Positions 1 to 12,500 are shown, numbered from the stretch's first letter. The stretch is 64,000 nt of DNA from Karstenula rhodostoma CBS 690.94 (GCA_010093485.1 MU001501.1:575052-639051); one strand, 5' to 3'. Numbers and translations: made by a program. Notes: generated by a model from the letters alone, not told the origin.

Positions 1-700
1 CCTCCGCATGCCACCCCCTCTTCCTCACCCTGTCATGCGTGCTCTTCGGTATCAGGTGGTGGTAGGTGAGAGGGATCCAGTCGCGGGCGCAGAGTTCGCA
101 GGCGGAGGTTCGCGTGCTGGACCAGATGGGTGGGGGCGCGGTGGCGGTGGCAATGTAGGAGGACAAGACGGGGGTGAAGAAGTGGTGGAGGTCGAGGGGG
201 TCGGGGGGCGAGGGGAGGAGGGCGTAGGAAGAAAGGGAGTCGAGGGCTGGTGGGGGGATGAGGTTGAGAAGGTGGGTTTCTGTGGATGTGGCGAGGGGGG
301 TTGAGTAGCGGTTCTGGAGGTTGGCGTTGTCGCGGTATTTGGAGTAGGAGAGGGTGCGGAGGTCGGGTGGGAGGGACGGGAAGATGAGGGTGGAGAGGTA
401 CTGGGTGGATTGTTAGGGTTGTTAGGGTTCTGAGAGAGTGGGATGTCAACGGACGTCAATGAATTCGCCCAGGTCTTCTGCGCTGGTTTCGTCATCCTCG
501 GTGCTCACGGCGTGTCTCGTCTCGGCCTTTTCTTCCTTTCTAAAGACCCTGGTCTTGCCATCCTTGCTCTTCCGTGGGACCCTTTTCTTCTTTTTGGGCT
601 TGTCAATCGGTTTCGATAAAGCCTTCAGTACGGGCTCGCTGAAGCAATCGCGGAAAGTCTCAAAGTTATGCTGTTCATCAGGAGCAATTGTTTCGGTCAT
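1..700 (-). CDS. HNH-type zinc-binding protein, 3' end cut off by the window edge
   Basis: Two exons are visible: 700-455 and 400-1, the second running off the left edge. The 54-nt intron (401-454) has a GTCCGT donor, two CTAAC branch candidates and an ACCCAG acceptor, and joins ...GEFID to YLST... in phase 0. The ATG at 700 opens a lysine/arginine-rich, acidic N-terminal part of about 82 residues. The second exon ends with a CELCARDW (CxxC) followed by TYHHLIPK and a basic RGWHAE stretch. This CxxC plus HH pattern matches fungal proteins annotated as HNH nuclease-like; by family knowledge the pair binds zinc and the histidines belong to a beta-beta-alpha metal fold. The second zinc-ligand pair would lie outside the window. 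Whether it is an active nuclease cannot be judged. About 215 residues are present. The gene model is fairly secure, the function only a family label. Confidence 0.72.
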
Positions 701-1284
701 GACGTCATATCATAGGTACACTTGAAGCTTTTGAAAGGTCAGCGCGATCGGAGGAGATCTATAATGTCCAAAAGGAGGAAACGGATGGTGTAGCGCTTGA
801 TATCTGCACTGTAGCAAATCTGGTGGCCTATATTTGATGATGATGTCTAGTGCTCGGCTTCTTTGATTGGTCGAGTGGGATATGCTCGAGGGCGGAACAC
901 GACGAGGGCTCAGAATACGGAAGCACGCATTTAATCGATGGACCATTCTGAGCTGTAGGCAGCTGTTTGGCGCATTCTGTGATTTTTCATAGAAATCTGG
1001 CATATCGCAAAACAGGTCAAAGTTCACAGCGAGGGCGCAAAGGCACATATGCGAGCTGAACAAACACATCGTAGGCCAGTAAAGATATCGTATACTCTAT
1101 ACGGGTCTAGATATCCGGCCAAGCAGTCATGCCGCCATACTCCGCCGCCATGTCTCATGAATTCGTGATCCCCTCGCTCCTCGTAGGCTATGCAAGAAGC
1201 ATCACCCCATTTGCACCCAAGATTCGTAAGACAATTCGGCGCTCCAGATACTGGAGGGACCCTGAAGAAGAGTAAAGCTACACT
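701..1284. other. intergenic region
   Basis: This stretch lies upstream of the HNH-type gene and downstream of the PDAP1-type gene, both on the minus strand. It should hold the promoter of the former and the 3' UTR of the latter. I see no convincing coding frame, RNA gene or repeat here. Confidence 0.5.
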
Positions 1285-2082
1285 TTACTTCTTGGAGCCC
1301 TTCTTGGCGCCCTTCTTGGTGCCCTGAGCAGCTATCCTCCGTCGCTCGTCGCGGTCAATCTGCTCCTTCTTCGCCTTCTCGTGCTCAGCGCGCTCTTCAG
1401 CCTCGGCCTTCTTCCTCGCGGCCTCGGCATCACGGCGCTCGCGCACAAGCTGCAAGCGCTCGAGGTCGGCGCGCGCCTGGTCCGTCTTGCCCTCAGCGTG
1501 CAGCTTCTCGTAGCGCTCCTTCGCCTGCTGTGCCTGGACAGCCTCGCGCTCACGTCGGCTGAGCTGGCTCACATCCTGCTTGCCCTTGCCCTTGTCCGCT
1601 GGAGCGGGAGCATCAACGGGCTCAGGTGCCTTTGCGGCCTGGTTGCGGGCCTTGGCTGTGTGGTTCGGGTTCGCAGGCATGTCATCGTCGTCCTCGGACT
1701 CAGACTCTTCCTCGGAGGAGGAAGGCAGGTCGCCGGCCTCGGGGATCTTCTTGTTCTGCCTTGCAATGGCGGCCTGCTTGCGGGCTTTGGCGGCCGCGCG
1801 ACGCTCCTCACGAGTCATCTCGGCCTGCGGCTTCGCGTTCTCGTCTTCGCTGGACTCCTCGTCCGAGTCTTCCTCTTCGGACTCCTCCTTCACGGGCTCA
1901 TCCTGGATTCGTGTTAGCTTGTGCGCGTGTTGATTTGGTTCGAGTTCACGTACACCCCACATGCCGACGACCTCGCCATCTGCGTTCAGCGGCTGGAGGT
2001 CTCGCGAGAAGTGCTTTCCGCCTCCGCGCTTGGGCTTGGCGAACTTGCCGCCGCGACCGCGTGTAGATGCAGACGCAGACAT
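1285..2082 (-). CDS. PDAP1 / PP28-family casein-kinase-substrate phosphoprotein
   Basis: Starts at the ATG at 2082 and ends at 1285. Read straight through, it gives 265 residues. A consensus intron at 1903-1953 (51 nt, donor GTACGT, branch GCTAAC, acceptor CCAG) probably splits it, leaving 248 residues; because 51 is divisible by three, both forms are open. The N-terminus is Arg/Gly-rich ([22 protein letters not shown]). The middle is strongly acidic with serine clusters ([14 protein letters not shown]), typical CK2 targets. The C-terminal half holds the PP28 signature, from [20 protein letters not shown] through [13 protein letters not shown], followed by a charged helix and a lysine-rich tail. 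Family members (mammalian PDAP1/HASPP28) are heat- and acid-stable phosphoproteins with a poorly defined role, sometimes linked to translation or growth-factor response. The family call is strong; the fungal role is unknown. Confidence 0.85.
   Translation of the reverse strand: MSASASTRGRGGKFAKPKRGGGKHFSRDLQPLNADGEVVGMWGVRELEPNQHAHKLTRIQDEPVKEESEEEDSDEESSEDENAKPQAEMTREERRAAAKARKQAAIARQNKKIPEAGDLPSSSEEESESEDDDDMPANPNHTAKARNQAAKAPEPVDAPAPADKGKGKQDVSQLSRREREAVQAQQAKERYEKLHAEGKTDQARADLERLQLVRERRDAEAARKKAEAEERAEHEKAKKEQIDRDERRRIAAQGTKKGAKKGSKK
1903..1953 (-). other. frame-neutral 51-nt intron inside the PDAP1-type gene
   Basis: On the minus strand the segment begins GTACGTGAAC, has GCTAACAC about 15 nt before the end, and closes with ATCCAG. 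It interrupts the conserved VGMWG stretch just before the acidic region. The 17 codons it encodes show no resemblance to the family. It is therefore best read as an intron that gene finders would miss because it contains no stop and keeps the frame. Confidence 0.7.
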
Positions 2083-4121
2083 GGTTGCTGTAGAGATTTG
2101 TGTGGTAGGCCTGAGGTGACGAGAGGTTCGCTACGCAGTGCGTAATATGGCTGTAGCGGGTACGTGCTCGCGTGCGTGCGGTCGGTGGGAGAGTCTCGTG
2201 TCGGGGGGTGGTTATTCCAGGCGTGAAGGGTCTCAGGTGCTTTGTGTTGTGAGTCGAATATAAGCAACGTACGCACAAGCGCCACTCGCAACGGTACTCA
2301 CCGAATGAACAACGGTCGACGTCTATGACTGTTGCGGCTCAGTCGTTCAACAATGACAATGACTTTGACAACAAATAGCCCCGCCTCGCATCTCCAACCC
2401 CACCACCAAGAAATTAACCCTTTTCGCCCACGCGCTATGCCGCATCGCGCCGCCTGCATCCACCCGCTGACTAACCAGCCCCGTCCATTCTGACTTTTAT
2501 TCGGCGCGCGCCTCGCGTCGCTTTCTCTTCTTCATACATAAAACTACAACCCTCCATATTCACTCTGTCTCTCCTGTCAATGAGGCTGCGGAGGGGAAAA
2601 TGGAGGGGAGAGAGATAACCTTACGGACGTCTACTTACCCCCGATGCTTCTGTGCGCTTCGGCGTGCCCGTGGAGCAAAGGTAAATAATTTGACGATACA
2701 TATTTCGCGTTGCGCATACGACTCCAAGCCCCGATGTTTCTCGAGATCGTGTGCTCGTGTTTCTGATACTCGCTCCCTAAGAGAGGCATCTTGATAGGTT
2801 TTGGGAGGAAGCAGATGCATCGACGGTAGAGCTGTAGTGGCTTCTCGTGGTCGACTGTGTCTTCACGAAGCACGAAGCTCCCCTTGACATGGCTTCCATG
2901 CTGCAGCTTCTTCGACCGTCTGTCGTTTCTTGCGCATGTCCTCGGCGAGGCGACAAGTAAAACGTGGCGGTGTCTTTGTTGTTGCGGTAGGCTGCTTTGG
3001 TGTCCACGGCTGCATCCACAAGTCACAGCGTTCCCTTCTACTTTCCTTGCATCCTCCTGGCCCTGAACTATATAATGTTCTCTCGAGTGGCACTGTGCCT
3101 TTCAATCAGTCATCACCAGCTCAAGCAACCGATATCAGCGCTGTCCGTCCCTCTCTCTCTCGATAGACAATAACCATCAACTCGCTTTCAACCACTCATC
3201 GCGGGTTTAGGCAGCCGTACACTGTAGCCTGCCTGTTTCAGTCAGCTATTGTAATCTCTCCCGTTTAGTATTAAACCTTTGTTCCAATATACAATGCCTC
3301 GATCCCTGTAGCCTAGCCTAGCCTTGCCCACCTCTCCTATTGTCTCTGTTTCCTACCCATCTCCTTTCCTAAACACTAGCCACCCTCCTGTGCATCCTGC
3401 ACCATACGCGCCGCCCGACACACTCCTTCCACCCAACCTCTCAAACTTAACCAAGTAACACACTCGTCCTCGACCCCAAGTCGACCTATTCACTGCTACC
3501 CGAGTCTTTGCTATCCCCTCGCCCGCTTCTACCGTATCGATCCGAGCATACGCCTCTCTTCCCCAACCTGCCGACCCATTCCAGCGTCCCAAACACGAAA
3601 ATATCGGCCTCTTTTTCCGCTCCTCGGCGCAGTCACGTCTTCTCTGCCGCTCCGAGATTACACCTGTCCCTATCAATCTCACATCAACACAATCTTGCAC
3701 AGATTTCAAGGGCCTTATCTGAATCACTCTGCCGCAAAAGACAGGGTTTTTTTTCTATCGTTTTCATTCAGTATCAATGGCTCAGTGCCTGTTGCATAGA
3801 GCCTGCCCCAGAAAGAGCTCAAGAGTTGTCGACGGCCACGAGAATAGTCGCCTCCATACCTTAGCTGCTCGAATCCCCCCAATTCCGATCGATCGCTACC
3901 AAGGAAGAAAGAGAAGCAAGATATCTAAAGAAAAGACGCCTCCGCAGTAGCTTGCTTGCAGCGGACAGAGCTCAGGGTATGAAGCAGAGCCTTCTTCTTG
4001 CCTGGTGTGTCCATTGCCCAAGCAAACCAAAACCATTCCAGACCGAGTCGATCACACCATCCACCGCCATCACCATCTCATTGTCGGGGACTCAGCTCCG
4101 TACCATCCTCCAGTGAGCCGA
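2083..4121. other. 2-kb intergenic region with a plus-strand promoter-like segment
   Basis: This lies between the 5' end of the PDAP1-type gene and the 3' end of argonaute. No long coding frame is convincing. At about 3,066-3,075 the plus strand reads CTATATAATG, a TATA-like element. It is followed from about 3,120 to 3,780 by very pyrimidine-rich plus-strand sequence of the kind found in fungal 5' leaders. A plus-strand transcript started here would run into the argonaute 3' end. Whether such a transcript exists cannot be seen from sequence. Confidence 0.35.
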
Positions 4122-7100
4122 CTAGATATACCACATGGTCTCCCGGATACCAGTGTTGGCGAGCATGGGCTGCAGCGGGGCAACCTCAATCAGGCGGCTG
4201 GATGAACCGGTGGAAGAGCGCGCATCCTGACCTTGAGCCTCCTTCTTGCCAGATGAGACAGGGCTGTCGCTAACATGAGCCCTAGCACGGTCGGCAGCCA
4301 AGTGCGCATAGTACACAGCAGGGTGCAGAGAGACCGGAGTAGTGGAGCGGATGTACTGGTACGAGTGTTCGAAGAGGAACTGCTGGATTTCCGCCGCCTG
4401 CCATGATCCGTTCTCGTTGAGGATGCACTGGTAATGGATGGGACGTGCAGTGCCCTTGATGGCCACGTGCGAGCAGAGGTAGAAGTCGAACTCGTGTGGG
4501 TGAGTGCAGCCGGTTTCGACCAAGGTACCGGGGAGGGGGTTCTTGTTGCGGTCGCCCTGATCAGGGAAGAAGCGAATGTGGTGACGCTTGCCTGCGATCA
4601 TAACGCAGAAGTCGGGTGAGGTCTTGCAGCCAAGCTTGGCGAAGACGGTTTTCATATCGCGAACCTCCTCATTCAGAACAGCGGCATACTGACCCTCGCT
4701 CACACCATCGCGGATGTAGATCACACGCTTCGGCGGCTGACCCTTACCAAGGCGCTGCATCCAGTTCTTCGCCATGTGGCCGAAGTGCTCCTCGATGTTG
4801 GAGGTGGTCACCATCTCAACGCGGTGGCCGTTGGTCTGAACCTCAGCCCAGTATCGGGTGAAGGTGGCGTCGTTGGAAACTGTGATGGCGGCGAACGAAG
4901 CAGCCTCTCCGGATCCAGCTCCTGGGGCCGGGTGGGAAACGTCAGCACCAACCACCATGGTGGGAGTGGAAGCCGCCTTGGGGTTGAGCTTGGGGATCAC
5001 CTGGGACACCGCGACGTTCGTGGCACCACCGAGCTTCGCGTTGACTTTCATGCACACGTTGGAGATGTACTGCGCAGAAGCAGTCTGGGCATGCTTGGAC
5101 TGGATGACTTGGCTCACGATACCAAAGCGGATATCCATCGACTTCTTGATGCGTCGATAAATCTCGACGTTCCGATCGTTGACAATGAAGAACATAAGGG
5201 TCGGACGTTGCTGGTAACGGTTACCGGTCTGCTGGTATGCCTTGTTGACCATTTCGCCACCGTCAGCGAGGTTGCCTGGACCGATCCAAGGCGTCGTGCC
5301 ATGCGTCGGATGCGAAGAGATGACACCACCGTGAGCAGTGTAGATCTTGACGAACTCTTGAGCAAACTTCCTTGCAACATCCGGCGAAACTGAACCGCGA
5401 CCCTGAATGACACAAACACCCCAGCCCCGGATCGGCCGGTCCGTGTTCGGAAGGGCAAAGACGCGACCATCAAGGCGCCAGCGGCCTTGAAGCAGATCCT
5501 TGGTATCCACCACAGCCTGCCTGCTCTTCGCACCAAAGCAAGACTTGGGCGGAGGAAGCAACGTACCCTTGACCTTCGCTGGTACAGGGTTGATCTTCAG
5601 GCCATAGTGGTTGAGGAAGCGGTCTTTCTGCCAGCCGAGCAGATGCACACCGTGCATAACTGCAGCCCATCGGGCTTGGGGTAAGGTGACTGCAAACTTG
5701 ATCATTTCGGAGGTCTGCTTATCGTTCAACTTGGTGTTGTACCGCTGATTAGGATCGATCTTCAGTACGTCGATGGGGAGGTAGACCGGCTTCTGGCGGA
5801 TCTTCTTGGTCATCTTGACCACAGGAACCCCGGTCATCAGAGTGATGTTGTACTTTTTGTAAAAGTACTCCCTGAGCGTAATCGTATTGCTATCCTTGTC
5901 CGTGAAGGTGGCTTGGTTGACATCTTTGTCAGTGAATTCCTCGATGGTGTACTGGGTATGCGGGGTGACATGAGTCGCAGAGACGCCAACACGCTTGAAG
6001 CGGCGAAGGTCTTTCTTGAGAGGGCTGTTCCTCCAATCCGATTGCTCTCGCTGGAAGCGAGCTGCGAATTGAGGTGCGCTCAAGTTGAAGCTCTGGGTCA
6101 GGGCACGACCGAGCTCTTGCGCACGCCAGAAGGTGCCATTGGCGACATCAACATTGACGGTCAAACCCTTCTCAAGTTTGTCGTTCAGACAAGGTCGGAG
6201 AGACGAGAAAACGCCCTTGAATGCCTCGACGCCGCCACCAAGATCAAAGCGTTGCTCGCCACGCTGGAAGAAGGATTTCTTGATCTGCGTGTACTGGAGG
6301 CTGGGACCCTCGCGCATGAGGTGGTCGAGGAAGTTGATGGTGTCGATGCACTCGGTGGAGTAAGAGGCTTGTGCGTTCAAGAAAGACTGTAGAGAGGAGA
6401 AGTCGAGCTTGCGCGTGAACTTGACGAAAAGCTTGTGCTTGTTCTTGTCGGGGTTCCGGGCACCACGAGGTGGGAGGCCTTGAGCAGCTCGATCCTGTGC
6501 CTCTTCTGCGTCCAGGTCCACTTCGATGCGGAATTCATCTCGAGGAAGTTTCTTGCCGGACCTGCTTCTGTTAGAAAAGAGCAAAACCAAAAAGAGCGAA
6601 AGGGATAAAGCTTACCAAGCCAACTTGTTGCCATCATAGATCCAGAGGTTCTCCGGCTCACCTAGAGCGGCCTTGACGGCCTTTGAGTGCCAGATCTTCT
6701 TGACGAGAACGCGCTTGGTGGCATCGGTGCCCGAGCCCCAGGAGACCTGCAACACATCAGTCAAGAGCGAATTGTATGGAGCAGGCGTGACTTACATCGT
6801 ACTGGTAGACAAGCTGTGTGGGGAACTTGTCGACGTTGAAGGTGTTGAGGGTGACGCTCACAGGCTTGCCGACACTATTCAACTTGCCAGGGCGACGAGG
6901 AAGTTCTCCGGGAATCTCGAGCTTGTGGATGTCAGTATCGAGGTTGAAGTTCCGATAGCGGGCAAAGCTATCGGTGTGCAAGCGCGCGTATCCAGGCATA
7001 GTGGATGAAGACTGAGGCTGCATAGAAGAGATCAAAGAATATGGGTACAGGTGATGTGGATAGGGCTGGATCAAAAGATCGTTGGAAGTGTTGATGGGGA

Positions 7101-7582
7101 GAGCGGATTGAAAGTTGAGAGAATTGGGAAGAATGTGTGTGCTGATGATGAGAAGGAAAGAAGGGGAGAAGGCCCTATTTATGCCCTCAAGAATGAGGCT
7201 GAGCGGGCGTCGCGGCAAGGTCGGGCATGACCACTGCGATTGCAGGACGTTTGAATGCCCTGCATACGCAGCCCGAGCCGGAGGAATGGGCAGATCATCC
7301 GCAGACAAGGGAGAAGAAGGCGTTTGTACTTACACCACGTGCGACACACCAACCGGCATAACCAAGAGCCTCCGAGATGTTCTTGAGATCTTGCGGACGG
7401 GAGTATTCGACGGCGTGTTCGCTCCGTGTGCTGGCACCGAGAGGATCGCGATTGCCATCAAGGCGAGGGATGGACTTGGTGAGGGAACGCTCGGTAGCTT
7501 CACGAGAGGGGCCTGACGAATTTCCAGAAGAGCTGCTGCCCTTCTTCTCGGCTTCAGCGCGGCGCCTAGGCGGACCACCCAT
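4122..7582 (-). CDS. Argonaute (QDE-2-type) with intact slicer residues
   Basis: Small-RNA-guided RNA-binding protein and probable endonuclease of the RNAi/quelling pathway. Proposed coding exons: 7582-7334, 7017-6796, 6746-6616 and 6561-4122, about 1,013 residues. The last three have consensus introns of 49 and 54 nt. An N-terminal domain (VYQYDVSWGSG...) is followed by linker 1, a PAZ region (about 5,990-5,700), MID and PIWI. The PIWI tetrad is complete: Asp in GADVSHP (codon 4941-4943), Glu in HRVEMV (4815-4817), Asp in IRDGVSEG (4707-4709) and His in YYAHLA (4302-4304). The protein ends in TMWYI, matching the family's usual aromatic-rich end. The first exon (MGGPPRRRAEAEKK..., including RLDGNRDP) joins in phase across a 316-nt intron holding its own TATA-like element. 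A shorter form starting at the ATG at 6999 (924 residues) is therefore possible. The family call is very secure; the exact N-terminus is not. Confidence 0.93.
7175..7183 (-). promoter_or_regulatory. internal TATA-like element, possible second argonaute promoter
   Basis: On the minus strand the sequence reads CATAAATAG. A long pyrimidine-rich stretch (CTTCTCCCCTTCTTTCCTTC and onward) follows, then the ATGs at 7023 and 6999. This is the layout of an ordinary fungal core promoter and leader. It sits inside the 316-nt intron of the long argonaute model. Confidence 0.45.
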
Positions 7583-8423
7583 CGTGACTCCTGCAGTGCC
7601 ATGTCAGCCCCGTTCTCTCAGAGACAAACGAATATGGTCGACCGTGAGGGCATGCTGCAGCATCGTTTGCCCAGCTAGCACAAGGTCCGCAGCAATGACC
7701 GCTCCAAGGGCAAAAGAGATGGCGATTGACGTCTGGGCGCCGGGGTGATATCCCGGATAACAGTACGTACCTTGAGGTCTTGCAAGGGTGTGATAAGAGC
7801 TTGAAAGTCGGCGACGATCGCGGTCGACGCTGTAGTGTCTGAGAGCTGTCAGTAAAGAGCTTCAAAAGATATCCGCGCCACCTATGAGATCGCGCAAGTG
7901 ATGGCGACTCAAAGGTAACTGGAGGGGAGCATGGGGTGTAGTTGCGACATACAAAACGCGTGTGCTCAAGGGAGATATGTGGAATGTCGAAACTGTCGAG
8001 GACAGAGGTGATGAGAAAGAGTGAGGCTCGAAAAGCAGGAGCGGAAGGTTATGTGGACGAAAGCAAACGGGCAGGCGCTTGGGAGATTGCCGTGGTTACC
8101 ACGACAAAAAGCCGGGCTTGGCAACGCATGTGAGGAAAGAGCGAACGCGAACGCCAATGGGAAAGGCGGGGTACTTACGGTGGTGATGATGAGCTTCGAC
8201 AATGCCTCACGATGAGCGGCACTGGTAGTAGTGGCGCAGTAGTTGTCAGTCGAAGGCTATTGCAGTTGAGGTTCACGAAGATGTATGCCGGCAGTGGAGG
8301 AGGATGTATGAGAGTAGCAGAAGACTGAAGTAGCTCGAAGGTACCAGAGGTCAAACGCCAAAGAAGATTGTTGTTCGGGTGAAGAGAAGAAGGATTGGGG
8401 CTGGCCGGAATTTGTTTATATAG
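7583..8423 (-). promoter_or_regulatory. argonaute core promoter and intron-containing 5' leader
   Basis: A TATATAA at about 8417-8423 on the minus strand is followed by a pyrimidine-rich leader without a long frame. Two well-formed introns lie in the leader. The first is 8178-7993 (donor GTAAGT, acceptor GACAG). The second is 7770-7591 (donor GTACGT, branch GCTGAC, acceptor CTGCAG), ending eight bases before the ATG at 7582. Their presence supports that ATG as a true start. Confidence 0.55.
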
Positions 8424-9551
8424 ATCCTGAGGGCGGGAGCTGCAGCTGGCGCTGCCGGCGGTGAGAGATTTGGAATTCCTTCTGACTCCGGGGAAGGGGT
8501 AGCAGTAGTGATAGAGCTCGAGTGAGATGCTCCACGTAATATTTGAGCTCTTTTGGGGTCAGGGAACGGGGGTGATAGAGCTCAATACACCTACGTGATC
8601 GATGTGACATGTGGCATCGATGTGTACACTGAAGAAGCCGACAAGTGATAGCAGAAGAGTTATAGAGGCTCCCGGTGGGTTTAACGGCTCCACACCGATA
8701 CAGCCAGTATGGGGACATTGGCGGAGGTTTGTTCGTACAAATCTTGATTGCGCAAGGGAGAAGATAGAGATACAGACAAATGAGAATTTGGAAACTCCAA
8801 GACTAGCGATCGAGGTGCATAGGATCACGAATATGGCATGCTGATATCAATGCTACAAGGCTCAAACGCATTCGAGTCGGCGAGTGAGACTAACGTATGC
8901 CACGCTACTTTGATCTCGCATTGGCAATGTACACTGCAGAGAGTGCTCGTTCTGCTTCCTTTCAACAGCAGACCTTCGGCGTGGCCGAGCAACGATCATG
9001 ATGCATCACCGAATGTAGGACATACTCGAGGACAAACGATAGTAGTCGAGTCTGATCCGCATCAAGTTGGCACGTTCATACCTTGTGCACATGAATGACA
9101 TAGAACCAGGCCCAAGTAGCTGTTGGGGGGCACCTCCACATGAAGCTGGTCAACGTCACAATAGCATCAATTCAAACGATTAGCCACAGTGGTGTATTGC
9201 ATCATCCATTCGACTAGTTTATAAGTACAGACTTTCCTTTGACATTCCTCAGGAGAGACTTTTGCCCCCTAAAACAAGCAGCAGCACCACTATACACTGC
9301 CTATGCAAGACCGTACCCAATCTGTCCGTAAGGAAATGTGAAGAACGCCCAAGGCAGGAAATGAGACAAACGCCGCCCATGCAACGTCCCGCACGTTCTG
9401 CGATGTCCAGTCACCATCGTCGTCGGGCTTGAAAGGGTAGAAACTCGAATCCAAACCATCCCATTTGTCATCTCCGAACGGAAAAGGACTGACGTGAGAG
9501 CGATCGGTCCAAGTCAATAGTGAACTCGAACATTGAAAAGCTCACGAAGTA
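8424..9551. other. intergenic region between argonaute and RNA14
   Basis: This is upstream of argonaute and downstream of RNA14, both read on the minus strand. Only short frames without family resemblance are present. The part near 9,290-9,550 is probably the RNA14 3' UTR. I see no repeat or RNA gene. Confidence 0.45.
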
Positions 9552-12500
9552 CTACTGGTACCCAGGCTGACCATACCGCGCCTGTATGTTTTGCAGCTGC
9601 GCGCCTATGTGAGCAGCTGGCGGGCCCGCTGGCGCTGCTGCATTGCCCGGCAGCGGAAGCGTGATGCCACGGAGCAGATTGACCATAGCCTCGGGCCGGA
9701 AGCGCGTAGCTTGGTATGTGTGTGCGGGAGGGATAATGCCCAAGAGGAAGTTGACACCCTTCGGAAGAGGCGTAGGTCCAGCTACAGGTGTGTTACCGCC
9801 GCCGACAGCATTGTTACGGCGGGCGGCGTCCAAGCGACGACCTGCGGCTCCTTTGAGCGGAGATTCGCCTCGTATCATCTTGCGAGGCTGGTCGTTATCC
9901 GCATCTTCCAGTGGCCGCTTCGGCGAATTCGTCGCGGGAAGCAGGTGGCCTAGGCGCGGTGAGTTGAAGGCGGCTGGTGACTGCAGACGCTCAGGCTGAG
10001 GTACAGGAACCTGGGGCACAGCTTGTGCAGGCTCTTCCACGGTGGGTTGGATGTTGGAGGGCATGGCTGGCCTCATTTGAGTTCGTGGCGAGATGATGGG
10101 GCGCACAGCTGTAGGATCAAACGTGGGGGATTTGAACCGCGAGGCAAAACGGAGCAGCTGCGGATCTTCCGGGAACAGCGTTGCCATCCGCTGATCCAAC
10201 TTGGTGATTTGGGCCAGCTCGCCGAACTGAGATTCGTAGTCGTGGAAGAAAACGAAAAGCGGCTTTGTTCGCGCAATGTTCTCTGGCTTCTGGCAAAGGC
10301 GAGTGACAACTGTCTCGAAAACGGCACGGGCATCTAGGGGGTGTTAGTAATGTCATGGAGAGGATCGAAGAACAATGTAGCTTACTAGTCGCATCGTTAA
10401 GCTTGACGAGATGTTTGACGTATTCTAATGCGAAGACTTCGTCATCCGGGAAGAGCTTCATTCCACGCTCAAAGATCTTGCCTGCAGCTACGTCTTGATA
10501 ACAATGATGCTCAATAAGCGCGCTGGCGACGTACGCATCACTGAGGAGCTTGCCCTTCTTGCGGGCTTCCCCGAATACGCCTCGAAATCCAGGAATAGAC
10601 GTGTCCTTGGCTCCGCCTTTGCCTTGCACTCGACGCATAGCTCGCATAAGCGCAACCCAGGCATAAGTAAGGGTCTTCTTAAGGACGTGAATCTCGGCGT
10701 TGGTAGAGGTAGTAATTCCCTGTAGCTGGGCGTCGAAGCCTGCTTGCCGCTCTCGTTGCCGTCGCGCAGCTGCACTGTTCTCGTCGTCATCGTCATCCTC
10801 AACATCAGATCCCTTCTCCGAACCAGCTCGGGCTGCTTCTTCTGCAGCCAGCTGCGCGTTGAAATGTTCCTTCGCCATTGCGATGTTTCGCTCCTCTCGC
10901 TTCTTGACTTTGTTGATAAGATCGTACAGTGTATTCAGCACTGTGTCCAATGGTTCGCGAACGACCTTTGCCTTCTCAATGATTCCAGCATCTCCTTCCT
11001 CAAAATCGGTGCGAAGCTCAAGTTGATTCGACCTCTTGAACGCCAGTAAGCAGCTCTCCGGATTTGCCTCCATGCCGCTCTGTAGGAATGTGTTGCCCTC
11101 GTCGCTCAGATTATTTTGGAGCGACCACTCGGCTGCGTCGAACCACATCTCGGGCCAGAAACGTAACGCTGCGAGCGCATTCTTGTAAATGTATAGCACA
11201 CGCTTGTTGTACGTCTCGCGATCGTCTTCTTTGATCTCTAGCGGGTCACTCTTCTCCCACTCGATCCAATTTTTCCAAGCTTGCACCTGCTTCGTGAAGT
11301 CCTCTGCACCGTCGAAGCCAGGGGCAGGCGGGAGTTTCGGCAGGGTCGTACGGTGGACACTGCGGGTGATGTTCTCGGCGACAGTAACTGCGCTCCTCGC
11401 TGTCATGTAGGAAGCCGATTTCTCCTGGAGATGTTTACGGCCCTAAAACCAGGTCAGTAGGGAGGCTGCAATATGTCATCAAGTTCGCGTACCTGGACCT
11501 TGTTCAAGTTCATCTCGAATCTATCGTAGTCGCGCCAGATCTCCATGGTAGCATTCGTTGGCACAGCAATCGCACGCTGATACGCTTTGCGCAGGATATC
11601 CATCTTTTGCATGTCCTGCCAGCCGCTTCCGCCAAGCATTCCAGGCCCAGACTTGAGGATCTCGATGTAGTCGATCCACAGCTTGCCGGCGCTGATATCT
11701 ATGCCCACGTGAGGAAGCACGAACTCGTAAGCTTGGATGATGATCTTGCGGTTGTCGCCTTCTTCGAGCGGGTATCGTCGGCGAACGTAATCGATATATG
11801 ACGAGAAAAGCAGTAGCGACGGAGTGTTTTGAATCGAGCGGCCAAAGATTTGCTCGACCTGGACGAAGTTCTCGAGCTCCGTTTCCATGTTCACATATTG
11901 CACCCATATCTCGGCCTGAGACTGTTAGATGCATATTATAGCAGTTCACCATTTGACTTACGGCTGATGGGAAGACTTGGAAGAATCGCTCAAAGACGGC
12001 GCGCGCCTCTTCAACTTTGTGTCGCTTGCGGTGATCGTCAATCAAACCCAACCACGCTTCAATGTCACCGCGCGGATCCTCAGCAACCCGATCTTCAAGC
12101 CTGCCCACGGTGTCCTGAGGAAGGCGCTGCTTTGGAAGAGATGCTGGAAGCGTTGTGACGGAAGCTGATGCTGGCGCCGGAGCAGCCTTCAAATGGTCTG
12201 AGGAACCTGTCTTAGTAGCATCTGGAACGGGCGTGCCGCCATTGGGAACAGTAGCAGAAGCAAGTGAAGAGACGACGTTAGGGACAGCGACTGGAGGAGA
12301 CTGGACACCAGGAACAGGCTGATCTTGTGCACTAATTGACGACATAGCTTGAGGTGCATGTGTATTGTTTGGAGACAAAGTAACGGAACGCTGAGGAGAT
12401 TCTGACACTCCAGAAGCATTCAGCAATGCAGACCCAGCCTTCGGCTTCGCGACAGGCACTTCATCCTCGTCGTCCTCGCTCTCGTCGACAAACCCACCCT

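Noticed and set aside
9290..9517. 75-codon minus-strand frame just after the RNA14 stop
   Set aside because: It begins with TTG and has no start context; the position fits the RNA14 3' UTR.
10125..10150. Second tRNA B-box-like match (GGTTCAAATCC on the minus strand)
   Set aside because: It is coding sequence of RNA14 (SRFKSPT) and has no tRNA context.
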